In this document: in pieces, positions 7,717-15,027 of the stretch
Position numbering within the stretch: the stretch's first letter is position 1
Layout of the letters: each line of letters starts with the position of its first letter
NCBI GenBank assembly: GCA_049318625.1
Contig: JBMOGA010000055.1
Coordinates: forward strand, 1 to 26,336
DNA length: 26,336 nt
Reading direction: 5' to 3'
From: JBMOGA01 sp049318625
Lineage (GTDB): Bacteria; Pseudomonadota; Alphaproteobacteria; Rhizobiales; Hyphomicrobiaceae
Translations under genes and position numbers: made by a program
Notes under the pieces: generated by a model
The model's database searches: none
What the model saw: the letters and a program-made list of their open reading frames with translations, nothing else
Told to the model about the DNA's origin: nothing

Positions 7717-8016
7717 ATGACGAGCACGCGCCGCTGGTTCAGCGCCACTCTGGCTCTCGCACTCATGCCCTGTGCGTCGGCGTTCGCCGACCCGCTGGGG
7801 GACGATTATCGTCGGGCGAGTCCGGGCCAGCGGCTGGCCTACATGGAACTCGTCATCAAGGAGACGCGGTTCAAATCGCAGCCGCCGGAGCGTGTCCGGG
7901 CGCTGGCGGCCTATGGGCGCAAATGCGCCGATGACTGGGATCCGCGGCTCGAACCGGATTTCGCGTCTCATGTCGGCGCCTGCATCGTGCTGGCGAACCG
8001 GCAGGTGCCGCAATAA
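7717..8016 (+). CDS. Small secreted protein, function unknown
   Basis: The product is 99 residues. It has a classical signal peptide: MTSTRRWF, then a hydrophobic run, then ASAFA as the likely cleavage site near residue 24. The mature domain is about 75 residues, helical in character, with two cysteines (in GRKCADDW and GACIVL) that could pair. CCGAGGCGG upstream of the ATG at 7717 is an acceptable ribosome binding site. I do not recognise the family. It stands 110 bases ahead of the Bug binding-protein gene on the same strand and could be cotranscribed, but nothing links the two functionally. Confidence 0.65.
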   Translation: MTSTRRWFSATLALALMPCASAFADPLGDDYRRASPGQRLAYMELVIKETRFKSQPPERVRALAAYGRKCADDWDPRLEPDFASHVGACIVLANRQVPQ

Positions 8017-8127
8017 GCACCGGCCGCGCGGGTCGAATAGACAACCTCCACCGCGTTGAATAGCCTTCCCGGTCAAGAGCGTCGGCGAATGCCGGCGTGA
8101 CAAACAACGACCGGGAGGACCGAACAC

Positions 8128-9120
8128 ATGTGCCTGTCCAATCGCCATTGGGCCAGCTTGGCCCTGCTCGCCCTGCTGACGGTCTTCGCCTGGCCGGCGG
8201 CGGCGCAATCCATCTCCAAGCCCGTCACTCTGGTCGTGCCCTACGCCGCCGGCGGCGGGACCGACGTGGTCGCCCGCCTGATCGGCGAGCACATGTCGCG
8301 CAGCCTCGGGCAGAGCGTCATCATCGAGAACGTCGTCGGCGCCGGAGGCACGCTGGCCAACGAGCGCGTGGCCCGCTCGGCCCCGGATGGCAGCACCGTG
8401 CTGATCAACCACGTCGCGCTGCTCGCCGCGCCCAAGCTGTTCAACAACCTGCGCTACGACACCGCCACGGCTTTCGAGCCGGTCGGCCTCGTCAACAACG
8501 CGCCGATGGTGCTGATCGGGCGCAAGTCGATCCCGGGCGTCGCGTCTCAAGAGCATGTCGCCTGGATCAAGTCGCAGGGCGTGAAGGCCAACTTCGCCCA
8601 TGGCGGCGTGGGCACCAACAGCCATCTGTGCGCGGTGATGATGGGCAACGCCCTCGGCTTCAAGCCGACGTTCGTGGCCTATCGGGGCTCGGGTCCCGCC
8701 ATCACCGATCTGCTCGCCGGGCAGGTCGATCTGCTGTGGGATCAGGTGACCAACGCGCTGCCGCAGATCCAGGCCGGCACGCTGCACGGGATCGCCATCA
8801 CGTCGGCACAACGGCTCGGGCAGTTGAAGGACGTTCCAACGACCGCCGAGCTCGGGATGCCGGAGATCAGCTACACCATGTGGCACGGCTTGTACGTGGC
8901 GAAGGGCACGCCGAAGGAGACGGTGGCGGTCCTCAACGGAGCGCTCAAGGCGGCCCTCACGGACAGCGCCGTGGTGGCCAAGCTCGATCAGCTCGGCACG
9001 CTTCCCTTCCCGGCGGCGCAGATGACGCCGGAGGCGCATGCGCGCCTGTTCGCCTCCGATCTGCCGCGGGTTGCCCAACTCGTCGAGAGCGCGGGCGTGA
9101 AGGCTTCGGAGACGAAGTGA
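8128..9120 (+). CDS. Bug / TctC-family tripartite tricarboxylate transporter substrate-binding protein
   Basis: The product is 330 residues, standard for this family. A signal peptide ends at about residue 27 (WPAAAQ), so it is periplasmic. The family signature follows: KPVTLVVPYAAGGGTDVVAR, where the loop and the Asp contact the carboxylate of the ligand. Next come IIENVVGAGGT, then FAHGGVGTNSHL, and VAYRGSGPAITDLLAGQVDL, the second conserved ligand loop. Bug proteins bind carboxylates such as citrate, tartrate-like acids, aromatic acids or nicotinate, and deliver them to TctAB-type permeases. No TctA or TctB is encoded here, so this is an orphan binding protein, a very common situation in this class. 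GGGAGGACC lies about 10 bases before the ATG. Its place beside the catabolic genes suggests it captures their substrate. Confidence 0.92.
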   Translation: MCLSNRHWASLALLALLTVFAWPAAAQSISKPVTLVVPYAAGGGTDVVARLIGEHMSRSLGQSVIIENVVGAGGTLANERVARSAPDGSTVLINHVALLAAPKLFNNLRYDTATAFEPVGLVNNAPMVLIGRKSIPGVASQEHVAWIKSQGVKANFAHGGVGTNSHLCAVMMGNALGFKPTFVAYRGSGPAITDLLAGQVDLLWDQVTNALPQIQAGTLHGIAITSAQRLGQLKDVPTTAELGMPEISYTMWHGLYVAKGTPKETVAVLNGALKAALTDSAVVAKLDQLGTLPFPAAQMTPEAHARLFASDLPRVAQLVESAGVKASETK

Positions 9121-9130
9121 GCGCTGATGA

Positions 9131-9158
9131 CCGCCCCCCGTTGGACCCGGGGGGGCGG
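9131..9158. terminator. GC-only hairpin between convergent genes
   Basis: A perfect 9-base-pair stem (9131-9139 with 9150-9158, CCGCCCCCC with GGGGGGCGG) encloses a 10-base loop. It begins 11 bases after the Bug gene stop and lies about 50 bases from the stop of the convergent DUF992 gene. No T-tract is present on either strand, so it may pause or stabilise rather than terminate fully. Confidence 0.5.
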
Positions 9159-9206
9159 CCAGATGTTGCCGGGCGCGGTGGATGTGCCGCGCGCGCAGCT
9201 GTCGTG

Positions 9207-9674
9207 TCAGCGCAGCTTGAGCGCGGCGACGCCAACGGCGAGATTGACGCCGGTCTGGCCCTGCACGCTCAAAGGCTGCAGCACGATCGACTTGCTCGAC
9301 CCGCCGACCAGCACCTTGGCGCCGCCGCCAACCCCGATCGAGGCGTCGGCCGCCGCGCCGGCGTAGGTGCCGACCAGCATCGCGCGCTTCACCGAGGACG
9401 TGCTGGCAAGCACCGTCCACACCATCGTGGTGGTGCCGGTCACGCCGATGTCGAGGCCGATCTTGGTGACGGTCGCCGTATAGGATGTGCGCGCGCCGCT
9501 GACCGGTGCGAACGAGCAGCGGTAGGATTTCTTTGATCCGAGGATCAGGCCCACGCCCTCGCCGCCGGTGCAGGTCAGCGTGCCGACCTCGATCTTCGAT
9601 TGCGCCATGGCCTGACCGGCGCCGACGAAGCCCATCATCGCCGCAGCGATGGCAACTGCAAATTTCCGCATCAT
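9207..9674 (-). CDS. DUF992 family secreted protein
   Basis: The product is 155 residues from the first of two adjacent ATG codons (9672-9674; the second is at 9669-9671). The Met-rich N-terminus is followed by a signal peptide ending near GQAMAQ. The mature sequence has the DUF992 hallmarks: IEVGTLTCTGGEGVGL, then LGSKKSYRCSFAP with the paired cysteine, KIGLDIGVTG, TMVWTVLA, and near the end LQPLSVQGQTGVNLAVGV. This family is confined, to my knowledge, mainly to Hyphomicrobiales and is of unknown function; a small beta-rich periplasmic protein is likely. GGGAGCGG lies before the start. It is 151 bases downstream of the oxyanion regulator on the same strand but has room for its own promoter. 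Confidence 0.88.
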   Translation of the reverse strand: MMRKFAVAIAAAMMGFVGAGQAMAQSKIEVGTLTCTGGEGVGLILGSKKSYRCSFAPVSGARTSYTATVTKIGLDIGVTGTTTMVWTVLASTSSVKRAMLVGTYAGAAADASIGVGGGAKVLVGGSSKSIVLQPLSVQGQTGVNLAVGVAALKLR

Positions 9675-9825
9675 CCGCTCCCTTGCTGGCCCGAGCGCCG
9701 CCCCTGTCGCGGGCACGCACGGTGTCTGCGAGGTCGAACGACGTCGTGGCTGTGCCTGCAACTTACCTGCTTCGCCGCACCGACGGCGTAACGGTCGCGC
9801 CACAGTGCCCCATTTACCGGCGGCT

Positions 9826-10725
9826 TCACGGCGCCCAGCGAACGGTGCCGGCGGCACCGACATCGAGGCCGCCGAGTTCAGCCGCGCGCTGGGCGAGCAG
9901 CGGGCCGCGCAGCAGGCCGAGCAGCTTCTGCAGTGGCGGGCGATAGCTGTCGCGCTGGCGCATCAGCAGGTCGAACCGCTCGGTGACCAGCGGGATGAAG
10001 TCGAGGCCGGCGGCGACCGCGACGGCACGGGTCGCGATGCCGAGATCGGCATGACCGGCGCGGATGGCCTGGGCGATGTCGGGTCCGGTCGGGGCCACCA
10101 CGGTCGGTGGAAAGCTCGCCAGCGACAGCGCCTCACGCTTCAGCAGGGCGAGGAGCAGTTGCTGGGCGCCGGCGCCCTCGGGCCGGACGGCGAGCCGGCA
10201 GGACTTGGCGTGCGCGCCGGCCAGCCCCGTGATGGCGCGCGGATTGCCCGGCGCGACCAGCAGGCCCTGCTCGCGCGAGGCGAAGCCGATCAGCACCGAG
10301 TCGTAGAGCTGCGGCTCCTTGGCGACGATCTGGACGTTTGCATCTTTTTCCGGATCGTCCATGTCGTGGAAATGGATCGCGGTCGCAACCACTTCGCCGG
10401 CCTTGAAGCGGCGGTATCCGGCGGCGCTGCCCTCGGGAAGGATGGCGAGGCCGGCGCGGCTCTCGGCCAAGGCCCACTGCAGCAGCGGATCGTGGCTTCC
10501 GCCCACGATGGGCGGCGGATCGGCTGCGACCATGCCCAGCGGACGTGCCAAGCCGGCCAGCAGCCAGCGATCGAGGTCGGGACGCGGGAACAGCCACTTG
10601 CCCGTGACCTTGGTGCACGGAATGGCCGCCTCGGCCACCAGCTCGTAGAGCTTGCGCTCCTTGATCCGCAGATAATCCGCTGCTTCGGTGGTTGTCAGCA
10701 GCTCTAGGCCTGCGTTTTGGTGCAT
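9826..10725 (-). CDS. Transcriptional regulator: excisionase-type HTH fused to a periplasmic-binding-like domain
   Basis: The product is 299 residues with no signal peptide, so it is cytoplasmic. Residues about 8-55 form a MerR/excisionase-like helix-turn-helix (LTTTEAADYLRIKERKLY, then VTGKWLFPRPDLDRWL). The rest, about 74-299, resembles a periplasmic-binding-protein fold of the kind found in PF12727 (PBP-like), also seen fused to MoeA. Segments such as LAILPEGSAAGYRRF, VAPGNPRAITG and RAGHADLGIATRAVA are typical. Unlike ModE, it has no TOBE/Mop domain. It faces away from tupBCA with about 80 bases between. The natural inference is a one-component sensor of molybdate or tungstate that controls the uptake genes; its ligand is not proven. 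ATG at 10723-10725 places the HTH immediately at the N-terminus. Confidence 0.82.
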   Translation of the reverse strand: MHQNAGLELLTTTEAADYLRIKERKLYELVAEAAIPCTKVTGKWLFPRPDLDRWLLAGLARPLGMVAADPPPIVGGSHDPLLQWALAESRAGLAILPEGSAAGYRRFKAGEVVATAIHFHDMDDPEKDANVQIVAKEPQLYDSVLIGFASREQGLLVAPGNPRAITGLAGAHAKSCRLAVRPEGAGAQQLLLALLKREALSLASFPPTVVAPTGPDIAQAIRAGHADLGIATRAVAVAAGLDFIPLVTERFDLLMRQRDSYRPPLQKLLGLLRGPLLAQRAAELGGLDVGAAGTVRWAP

Positions 10726-10807
10726 TTGACTGCATTATTTTCAATGTTTGACTTCACCGTAGAAAACATGGACCAAAGGCGCCGTCAACTGAGTTGAGGG
10801 TCCCGCT
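10726..10807. promoter_or_regulatory. Divergent control region between the PBP-type regulator and tupB
   Basis: This is the shared promoter/operator zone. It is visibly AT-richer than its surroundings. TTTGACT occurs twice in direct orientation, at 10725-10731 and 10747-10753, exactly 22 bases apart, about two helical turns. TGCATT is repeated at 10721-10726 and 10731-10736, ten bases apart, overlapping the first TTTGACT. Either pair could be a regulator-binding site, and TTGACT also resembles a -35 element, but no good -10 hexamer sits at the right distance. I do not see a ModE-type palindrome. A GAGGG at 10796-10800 serves tupB. Confidence 0.45.
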
Positions 10808-11497
10808 TTGGGCGACATGGGCGCACTCGATCTCGTACTGCGGGGTGATCCGGCCCTGCTGGCGATCGTCCGGTTGTCGCTGGCGGTCACGTTGTCCGCC
10901 ACGGTCATCGCCGCTGCGCTCGGCATGACGCTCGGGGCGACGGTCGCGTTGACCCGCTTCCCGGGTCGCGGCGCGCTGATCGTGCTGATGAACGGCATGA
11001 TGGGGCTGCCGCCGGTGGTCGTCGGCCTGCTGGTCTTTCTTCTACTGTCGCGTTCCGGGCCGCTCGGTGGCTTCGGGTTGCTGTTCACGCCCGGGGCCAT
11101 GATCATCGCGCAAGCCGTGCTGATCACGCCGATCATCGCGGCGTTGACCCGGCAGGTGGTCGAGGACTTGTGGGCGGAGTATCGCGAAGAGCTGACGGCG
11201 ATGCAGCTCGGGCCGGGCGCGCGGGTCGCGGCGCTGTTGTGGGATGCCCGCTTCTCGCTGGTCACCATCGTGCTCGCGGGGTTCGGCCGGGCCGCGGCCG
11301 AGGTCGGGGCCGTGATGATCGTCGGCGGCAACATCGACGGCTTCACGCGCGTCATGACGACCTCCATCGCGCTCGAGACCTCGAAGGGCAACCTGGCGCT
11401 GGCGATCGGGCTCGGCTCCGTCCTGATCACGCTGATCCTGGTGCTCAACGGCCTCGCCTGGGGTGTCCGGCAATGGGCGGAGCGTCATGCTGGATAG
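10808..11497 (+). CDS. tupB: Tungstate ABC transporter permease TupB
   Basis: The product is 229 residues, the usual TupB length, with about five or six hydrophobic helices. The cytoplasmic coupling-loop region is clear: EYREELTAMQLGPGARVAA followed by AAAEVGAVMIVGGNIDG, the form of the EAA motif specific to TupB-like permeases. It is the membrane channel of a type I importer for tungstate (possibly molybdate). The start is unusual: TTG at 10808 lies 7 bases after GAGGG, whereas the in-frame ATG at 10817 is 16 bases away, so TTG is preferred although only three residues differ. Its end overlaps tupC by 11 bases, indicating translational coupling. Confidence 0.9.
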   Translation: MGDMGALDLVLRGDPALLAIVRLSLAVTLSATVIAAALGMTLGATVALTRFPGRGALIVLMNGMMGLPPVVVGLLVFLLLSRSGPLGGFGLLFTPGAMIIAQAVLITPIIAALTRQVVEDLWAEYREELTAMQLGPGARVAALLWDARFSLVTIVLAGFGRAAAEVGAVMIVGGNIDGFTRVMTTSIALETSKGNLALAIGLGSVLITLILVLNGLAWGVRQWAERHAG

Positions 11498-12206
11498 AGT
11501 GCCCCTTGCGGATGCCGCGCGCCCGCTGGTCCGCCTCGGCGGCGCCGGGTTTGCCGCCGGTACCACCGAGATCCTGAAGGACGTGACGCTGGACCTCACC
11601 CCGGGGGAGCCGATCGTGCTGCTCGGTCCGAACGGGTCGGGCAAGACCACGCTGCTCAAGATCGCCATGGGCCTGATCGCGCCGACCTCGGGCGAAGTGC
11701 TGGCGGATCGCGCCGCGGTGCGGTCGGCGTTCCTGTTCCAGAAGCCGGTGATGCTGCGCCGGACGGCGGCGGCGAACATCGCCTTTGCGCTGGCGGCGGC
11801 CGGCCGTCCGACGGATCGCGGCACGATCGAGCACCTCCTAGATCGCGTCGGGCTGGCCCCGCTGGCGGAGCGTCCGGCACGGCGTCTGTCCGGTGGCGAG
11901 CAGCAGCGCCTCGCCCTGGCACGGGCGCTGGCACGCGAACCCGCGATCCTGTTTCTCGACGAGCCGACGGCCAGCCTCGATCCGCAGGCGGCCAAAGTGG
12001 TCGAGGACCTGATCCATCAGGTCGTCGCCGAGGGCGTCACCGTGGTGATGTCCACGCACGATCTCGGCCAGGCGCGCCGCATCGCCGGAACGGTCGTTTT
12101 CCTCGTCAGGGGCCGACTGGTGGAACACGCGCCGGCAACCTCGTTCTTCAGCAACCCGTCGACCGAGGCCGCACGGCGGTTCCTCGCAGGCGATCTCGTT
12201 CTCTAG
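11487..12206 (+). CDS. tupC: Tungstate ABC transporter ATP-binding protein TupC
   Basis: The product is 239 residues, a single ABC nucleotide-binding domain. Walker A is GPNGSGKTT at 47-55, the Q-loop is at about Q85 (FLFQKPVML), the signature is LSGGEQ at 134-139, Walker B is ILFLDEP at 154-160, and the switch histidine is His191. It energises the TupB channel. The ATG at 11487 lies inside the 3' end of tupB (11-base overlap) with GGGCGGAG before it; a GTG at 11463 would extend the protein by eight residues without adding a recognisable feature. The short C-terminus has no TOBE domain, so no anion-sensing regulation at the ATPase is expected, as is usual for TupC. Confidence 0.9.
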   Translation: MLDRVPLADAARPLVRLGGAGFAAGTTEILKDVTLDLTPGEPIVLLGPNGSGKTTLLKIAMGLIAPTSGEVLADRAAVRSAFLFQKPVMLRRTAAANIAFALAAAGRPTDRGTIEHLLDRVGLAPLAERPARRLSGGEQQRLALARALAREPAILFLDEPTASLDPQAAKVVEDLIHQVVAEGVTVVMSTHDLGQARRIAGTVVFLVRGRLVEHAPATSFFSNPSTEAARRFLAGDLVL

Positions 12207-12226
12207 TCGAACCCAGGAGACTCAGC

Positions 12227-13063
12227 ATGCGTCGCACCACACTCGCCCTCGTCACCCTGCTCGCCCTCGGCGCGAGCGGCGCCGTCGCGCAGGACAAGTC
12301 CATCGTCGTCGCCTCGACGACGTCGACCCAGGATTCGGGCCTGTTCGGTCATCTCCTGCCGCTGTTCAAGGCCAAGACCGGGATCGACGCCAAGGTCGTC
12401 GCGCAGGGCACCGGGCAGGCGCTCGACACCGGCCGGCGCGGCGATGCCGACGTGGTGTTCGTCCACGCCAAGGCGCAGGAGGAGAAGTTCGTCGCCGACG
12501 GTTTCGGCGTCGCGCGGTTCGACGTGATGTACAACGACTTCGTGGTGATCGGGCCGAAGTCCGACCCGGCCAAGATCAAGGGCGGCAAGGACGTGGTGGC
12601 GGCCCTCAAGGCGATCGACGGCGCCGGCGCGGCTTTCGTTTCGCGCGGCGACAAGTCCGGCACGCACGCGGCTGAGCTGGCGCTGTGGAAGGCGGCGGGG
12701 CTCGATCCGGCCGGCGCCAAGCCGGCGTGGTATCGCGAGATCGGCCAGGGCATGGGGGCGGCGCTCAACACCTCGGGAGCGATGGGCGCCTACGTGCTCT
12801 CCGATCGCGGAACGTGGATCTCGTTCAAGAACAAGGGTGATCTCGAGATCGTCGTCGAAGGAGACCAGAAGCTGTTCAATCAGTACGGGATCATTCTGGT
12901 GAACCCGGCCAAGCATCCCAACGTCAAGAAGGAACTCGGCCAGCAGTTCATCGATTGGGTGCTGTCGGCGGAGGGCCAGAACGCGATCCGCAGCTACAAG
13001 ATCGAAGGCCAGCAGCTGTTCTTCCCGAATGCCGCGGCGACGCCGGTGAAGCAGGCCGGTTGA
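12227..13063 (+). CDS. tupA: Tungstate-binding periplasmic protein TupA
   Basis: The product is 278 residues. The signal peptide ends near residue 22 (GAVAQ). The mature protein begins with the family's anion-binding motif TTSTQDSG at 31-38. The second conserved block, GRRGDADVVFVHA, follows at about 78-90, and SRGDKSGTH carries further oxyanion contacts. TupA proteins bind tungstate with very high affinity and discriminate against molybdate, though some relatives bind both; the sequence alone does not settle this. It lies 20 bases after tupC with CCAGGAGAC as ribosome binding site. A strong hairpin follows the stop codon, which could keep the tupA message more abundant than downstream genes. 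Confidence 0.93.
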   Translation: MRRTTLALVTLLALGASGAVAQDKSIVVASTTSTQDSGLFGHLLPLFKAKTGIDAKVVAQGTGQALDTGRRGDADVVFVHAKAQEEKFVADGFGVARFDVMYNDFVVIGPKSDPAKIKGGKDVVAALKAIDGAGAAFVSRGDKSGTHAAELALWKAAGLDPAGAKPAWYREIGQGMGAALNTSGAMGAYVLSDRGTWISFKNKGDLEIVVEGDQKLFNQYGIILVNPAKHPNVKKELGQQFIDWVLSAEGQNAIRSYKIEGQQLFFPNAAATPVKQAG

Positions 13064-13071
13064 TCGGTGCG

Positions 13072-13094
13072 GGCAGCGCCGGACCGGCGCTGCC
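13072..13094 (+). other. Intercistronic stem-loop between tupA and the modA-like gene
   Basis: A perfect 9-base-pair stem (GGCAGCGCC at 13072-13080 with GGCGCTGCC at 13086-13094) closes a 5-base loop, GGACC. It starts 8 bases after the tupA stop and ends 31 bases before the next start. Only TTGG follows, so it is a weak terminator at most. Such hairpins after binding-protein genes often protect the upstream message from 3' decay. Confidence 0.55.
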
Positions 13095-13125
13095 TTGGCC
13101 GTTCTATCGCACGAAGGACAAAACG

Positions 13126-13923
13126 ATGCGTCGCTTGCTGATTGCGGGGCTTCTCATGCTGGCCACCGGTGACGTGCGGGCCGAAACGCTCCGCCTTTAT
13201 GCGGCCGGCAGCCTCAAGGCCGCCTTGACCGATGTCGTGCAGGCTTTCGAGGCCGAGCACGCCGGGGCCTTGAAGGTCGAGGCGATATTCGGCGCGTCCG
13301 GCCTTCTGCGTGAGCGGATCGAGGCGGGGGAGGGCGCGCATGTGTTCGCCTCCGCCGACATGGGCCATCCCCGGCGGCTCGTTGAGCTCGGCCGGGCGGC
13401 GGCACCGGTCCATGTCTTCGCCCGCAACCGGCTGTGTGCGCTCGGGCGCGAAGGCTTGAGCGTGACTACGGACGAACTGCTGGGCCGGATGCTGGACGCA
13501 TCCGTGCGGCTCGGCACGTCGACGCCGAAGGCGGACCCATCTGGAGACTATGCCTATGCGCTGTTCGCGCGGGCCGAGGCCGTGAGGCCCGGGGCCAAGG
13601 CCGCGTTGGAGGCGAAGGCGCTGCAGCTCACCGGCGGTCCGGCCTCGCCCAAGGCGCCCGAGGGCCGGAACCTGTATGCGTGGACGATGACGACCGGTCA
13701 GGCCGACCTGTTCCTCACCTATTGCACCAATGCGGTGCTGGCCAAGGCCGAGGCGCCGGGGCTGTCGATCGTGGCCATTGCGCCGTCGCTCGCCGTCGGG
13801 GCAGACTACGGCCTCGTTCTGGTGCGCGATGCGCCGGCCGCGGCCGGGACCTTGCTTACGTTCATCCGATCGGCGAAGGCGCAAACTATCCTGGCCCGGT
13901 ACGGCTTCGGAGCGGGCGACTAG
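13126..13923 (+). CDS. ModA-like molybdate/oxyanion-binding periplasmic protein (orphan)
   Basis: The product is 265 residues. The signal peptide ends at about residue 19 (GDVRA). The mature sequence starts LRLYAAGSLKAALTDVV, the ModA-type opening in which the Ser of AAGS contacts the oxyanion. IFGASGLLRERIEAG supplies the second Ser-containing loop, and HVFASADMGHP follows. The C-terminal half (TSTPKADPSGDYAYALF, then DLFLTYCTNAV) marks a divergent branch usually annotated as molybdate ABC transporter substrate-binding protein. No ModB or ModC accompanies it, so it either feeds the Tup channel or another permease. The ATG at 13126 with GAAGGACAAAACG upstream is preferred; the frame is open earlier by chance. 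Its position between tupA and the type II importer supports an oxyanion role. Confidence 0.82.
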   Translation: MRRLLIAGLLMLATGDVRAETLRLYAAGSLKAALTDVVQAFEAEHAGALKVEAIFGASGLLRERIEAGEGAHVFASADMGHPRRLVELGRAAAPVHVFARNRLCALGREGLSVTTDELLGRMLDASVRLGTSTPKADPSGDYAYALFARAEAVRPGAKAALEAKALQLTGGPASPKAPEGRNLYAWTMTTGQADLFLTYCTNAVLAKAEAPGLSIVAIAPSLAVGADYGLVLVRDAPAAAGTLLTFIRSAKAQTILARYGFGAGD

Positions 13924-13953
13924 ACCGCAGCCGAGTGGAAGGAATTTGCCGGG

Positions 13954-15027
13954 ATGCAGATCGACCGCCGCTCGTTCGTGCTGGCTGCGACCGCGACCGC
14001 GTGGGCGCCGCGGGCGGCCTGGTCGGCCCGCTCGGTGACCGACTCGGCGGGGCGGGTGGTGGCGCTGCCCGACACGGTCTCCAAGATCTTCGCTGCCGGC
14101 GGGCCGGCGTCGGTGGCTGTCTATGTGCTGCGCCCCGATGCGCTGATCGGCTGGCCGCGCGCGCTGCGCGACGAGGAGAAGCCCTACGTTCTGCCGGCCG
14201 TGCGAGCGTTGCCGGAGGTCGGCCTGCTGACCGGGCGCGGCGACAGCGTCAACATCGAGGCCCTGCTGAAGGTCGCGCCCGACGTCGTCGTCGACTTCGG
14301 ATCGGTGCGGCCCACGTTCGTCTCGCTGGCCGACAGTGTGCAGGCCCGGTCGGGCCTGCCGTACGTGCTGATCGACGGCCGGCTGGAGGCGACCGCCGCG
14401 TCGCTGCGGCTGCTCGGCGACATGCTGGGCGCGTCGGCTCGGGGCCGCGCGCTCGCCGACTTCACCGACGCGCTGCTCGGCAATGTCGACCGGATCGTGG
14501 CCGCCATCCCCGAGGAGAAGCGGCCGCGAGTCTATCTGGCGCGCGGGCCGGAAGGGCTGGAGACAGGGCTCAAGGGGTCGATCAACACCGAGATCATCGA
14601 GCGTGCGGGTGGCCGCAACGTCGCGGTCAGTGACGACATGCGCCGCGGCATCGTCAACGTCTCGCCGGAGCAGATCCTTCTCTGGGATCCGGACATCATC
14701 ATCACTTGGGACCGCAATTTCCACGCCAAGCTGCAGGCGCAGTCCGATCCGATCTGGCAGAGCGTGCGGGCGGTCCGCGCGCAGCGCGTGCATCTGGCCC
14801 CGACGGCGCCGTTCGGGTGGATCGACCGGCCGCCGTCACTCAACCGGCTGATCGGCCTGCAATGGCTGGCCGGGCTGTTCCACGGCGACCGCCTGCCGTT
14901 CGACTTCGCCCGCGATACGCGGGCCTTCTACAAACAGTTCTATCAGGTCGACATATCCGACGCCGACCTCGCGACGCTGGTCGCCTGGGCCGACGGCAAG
15001 CCGCCGGCCGCGGCGCGCGGCCGATGA
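13954..15027 (+). CDS. Type II ABC importer substrate-binding protein, MolA-like (BtuF/FecB fold)
   Basis: The product is 357 residues in the PF01497 class. A twin-arginine at 5-6 in DRRSFVLAAT suggests Tat export. The fold markers are present: RVVALPDTVSKIFAAGG at the start of the first lobe, VAPDVVVDFG, and PEQILLWDPDIII in the second lobe. The segment PFGWIDRPPS (286-295) followed by SLNRLIGLQWL is characteristic of a subgroup related to Haemophilus MolA, which binds molybdate and tungstate, rather than to siderophore-binding members. Because it follows tupBCA and a ModA-like gene, I infer an oxyanion ligand. Haem, cobalamin or an Fe-siderophore cannot be excluded. It starts 30 bases after the ModA-like gene and its stop overlaps the next start (ATGA). 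Confidence 0.8.
   Translation: MQIDRRSFVLAATATAWAPRAAWSARSVTDSAGRVVALPDTVSKIFAAGGPASVAVYVLRPDALIGWPRALRDEEKPYVLPAVRALPEVGLLTGRGDSVNIEALLKVAPDVVVDFGSVRPTFVSLADSVQARSGLPYVLIDGRLEATAASLRLLGDMLGASARGRALADFTDALLGNVDRIVAAIPEEKRPRVYLARGPEGLETGLKGSINTEIIERAGGRNVAVSDDMRRGIVNVSPEQILLWDPDIIITWDRNFHAKLQAQSDPIWQSVRAVRAQRVHLAPTAPFGWIDRPPSLNRLIGLQWLAGLFHGDRLPFDFARDTRAFYKQFYQVDISDADLATLVAWADGKPPAAARGR

Noticed and set aside
7690..9720. A 676-codon minus-strand open frame
   Set aside because: It runs antisense through the secreted protein and Bug genes, and its composition is that of a GC-rich shadow frame.
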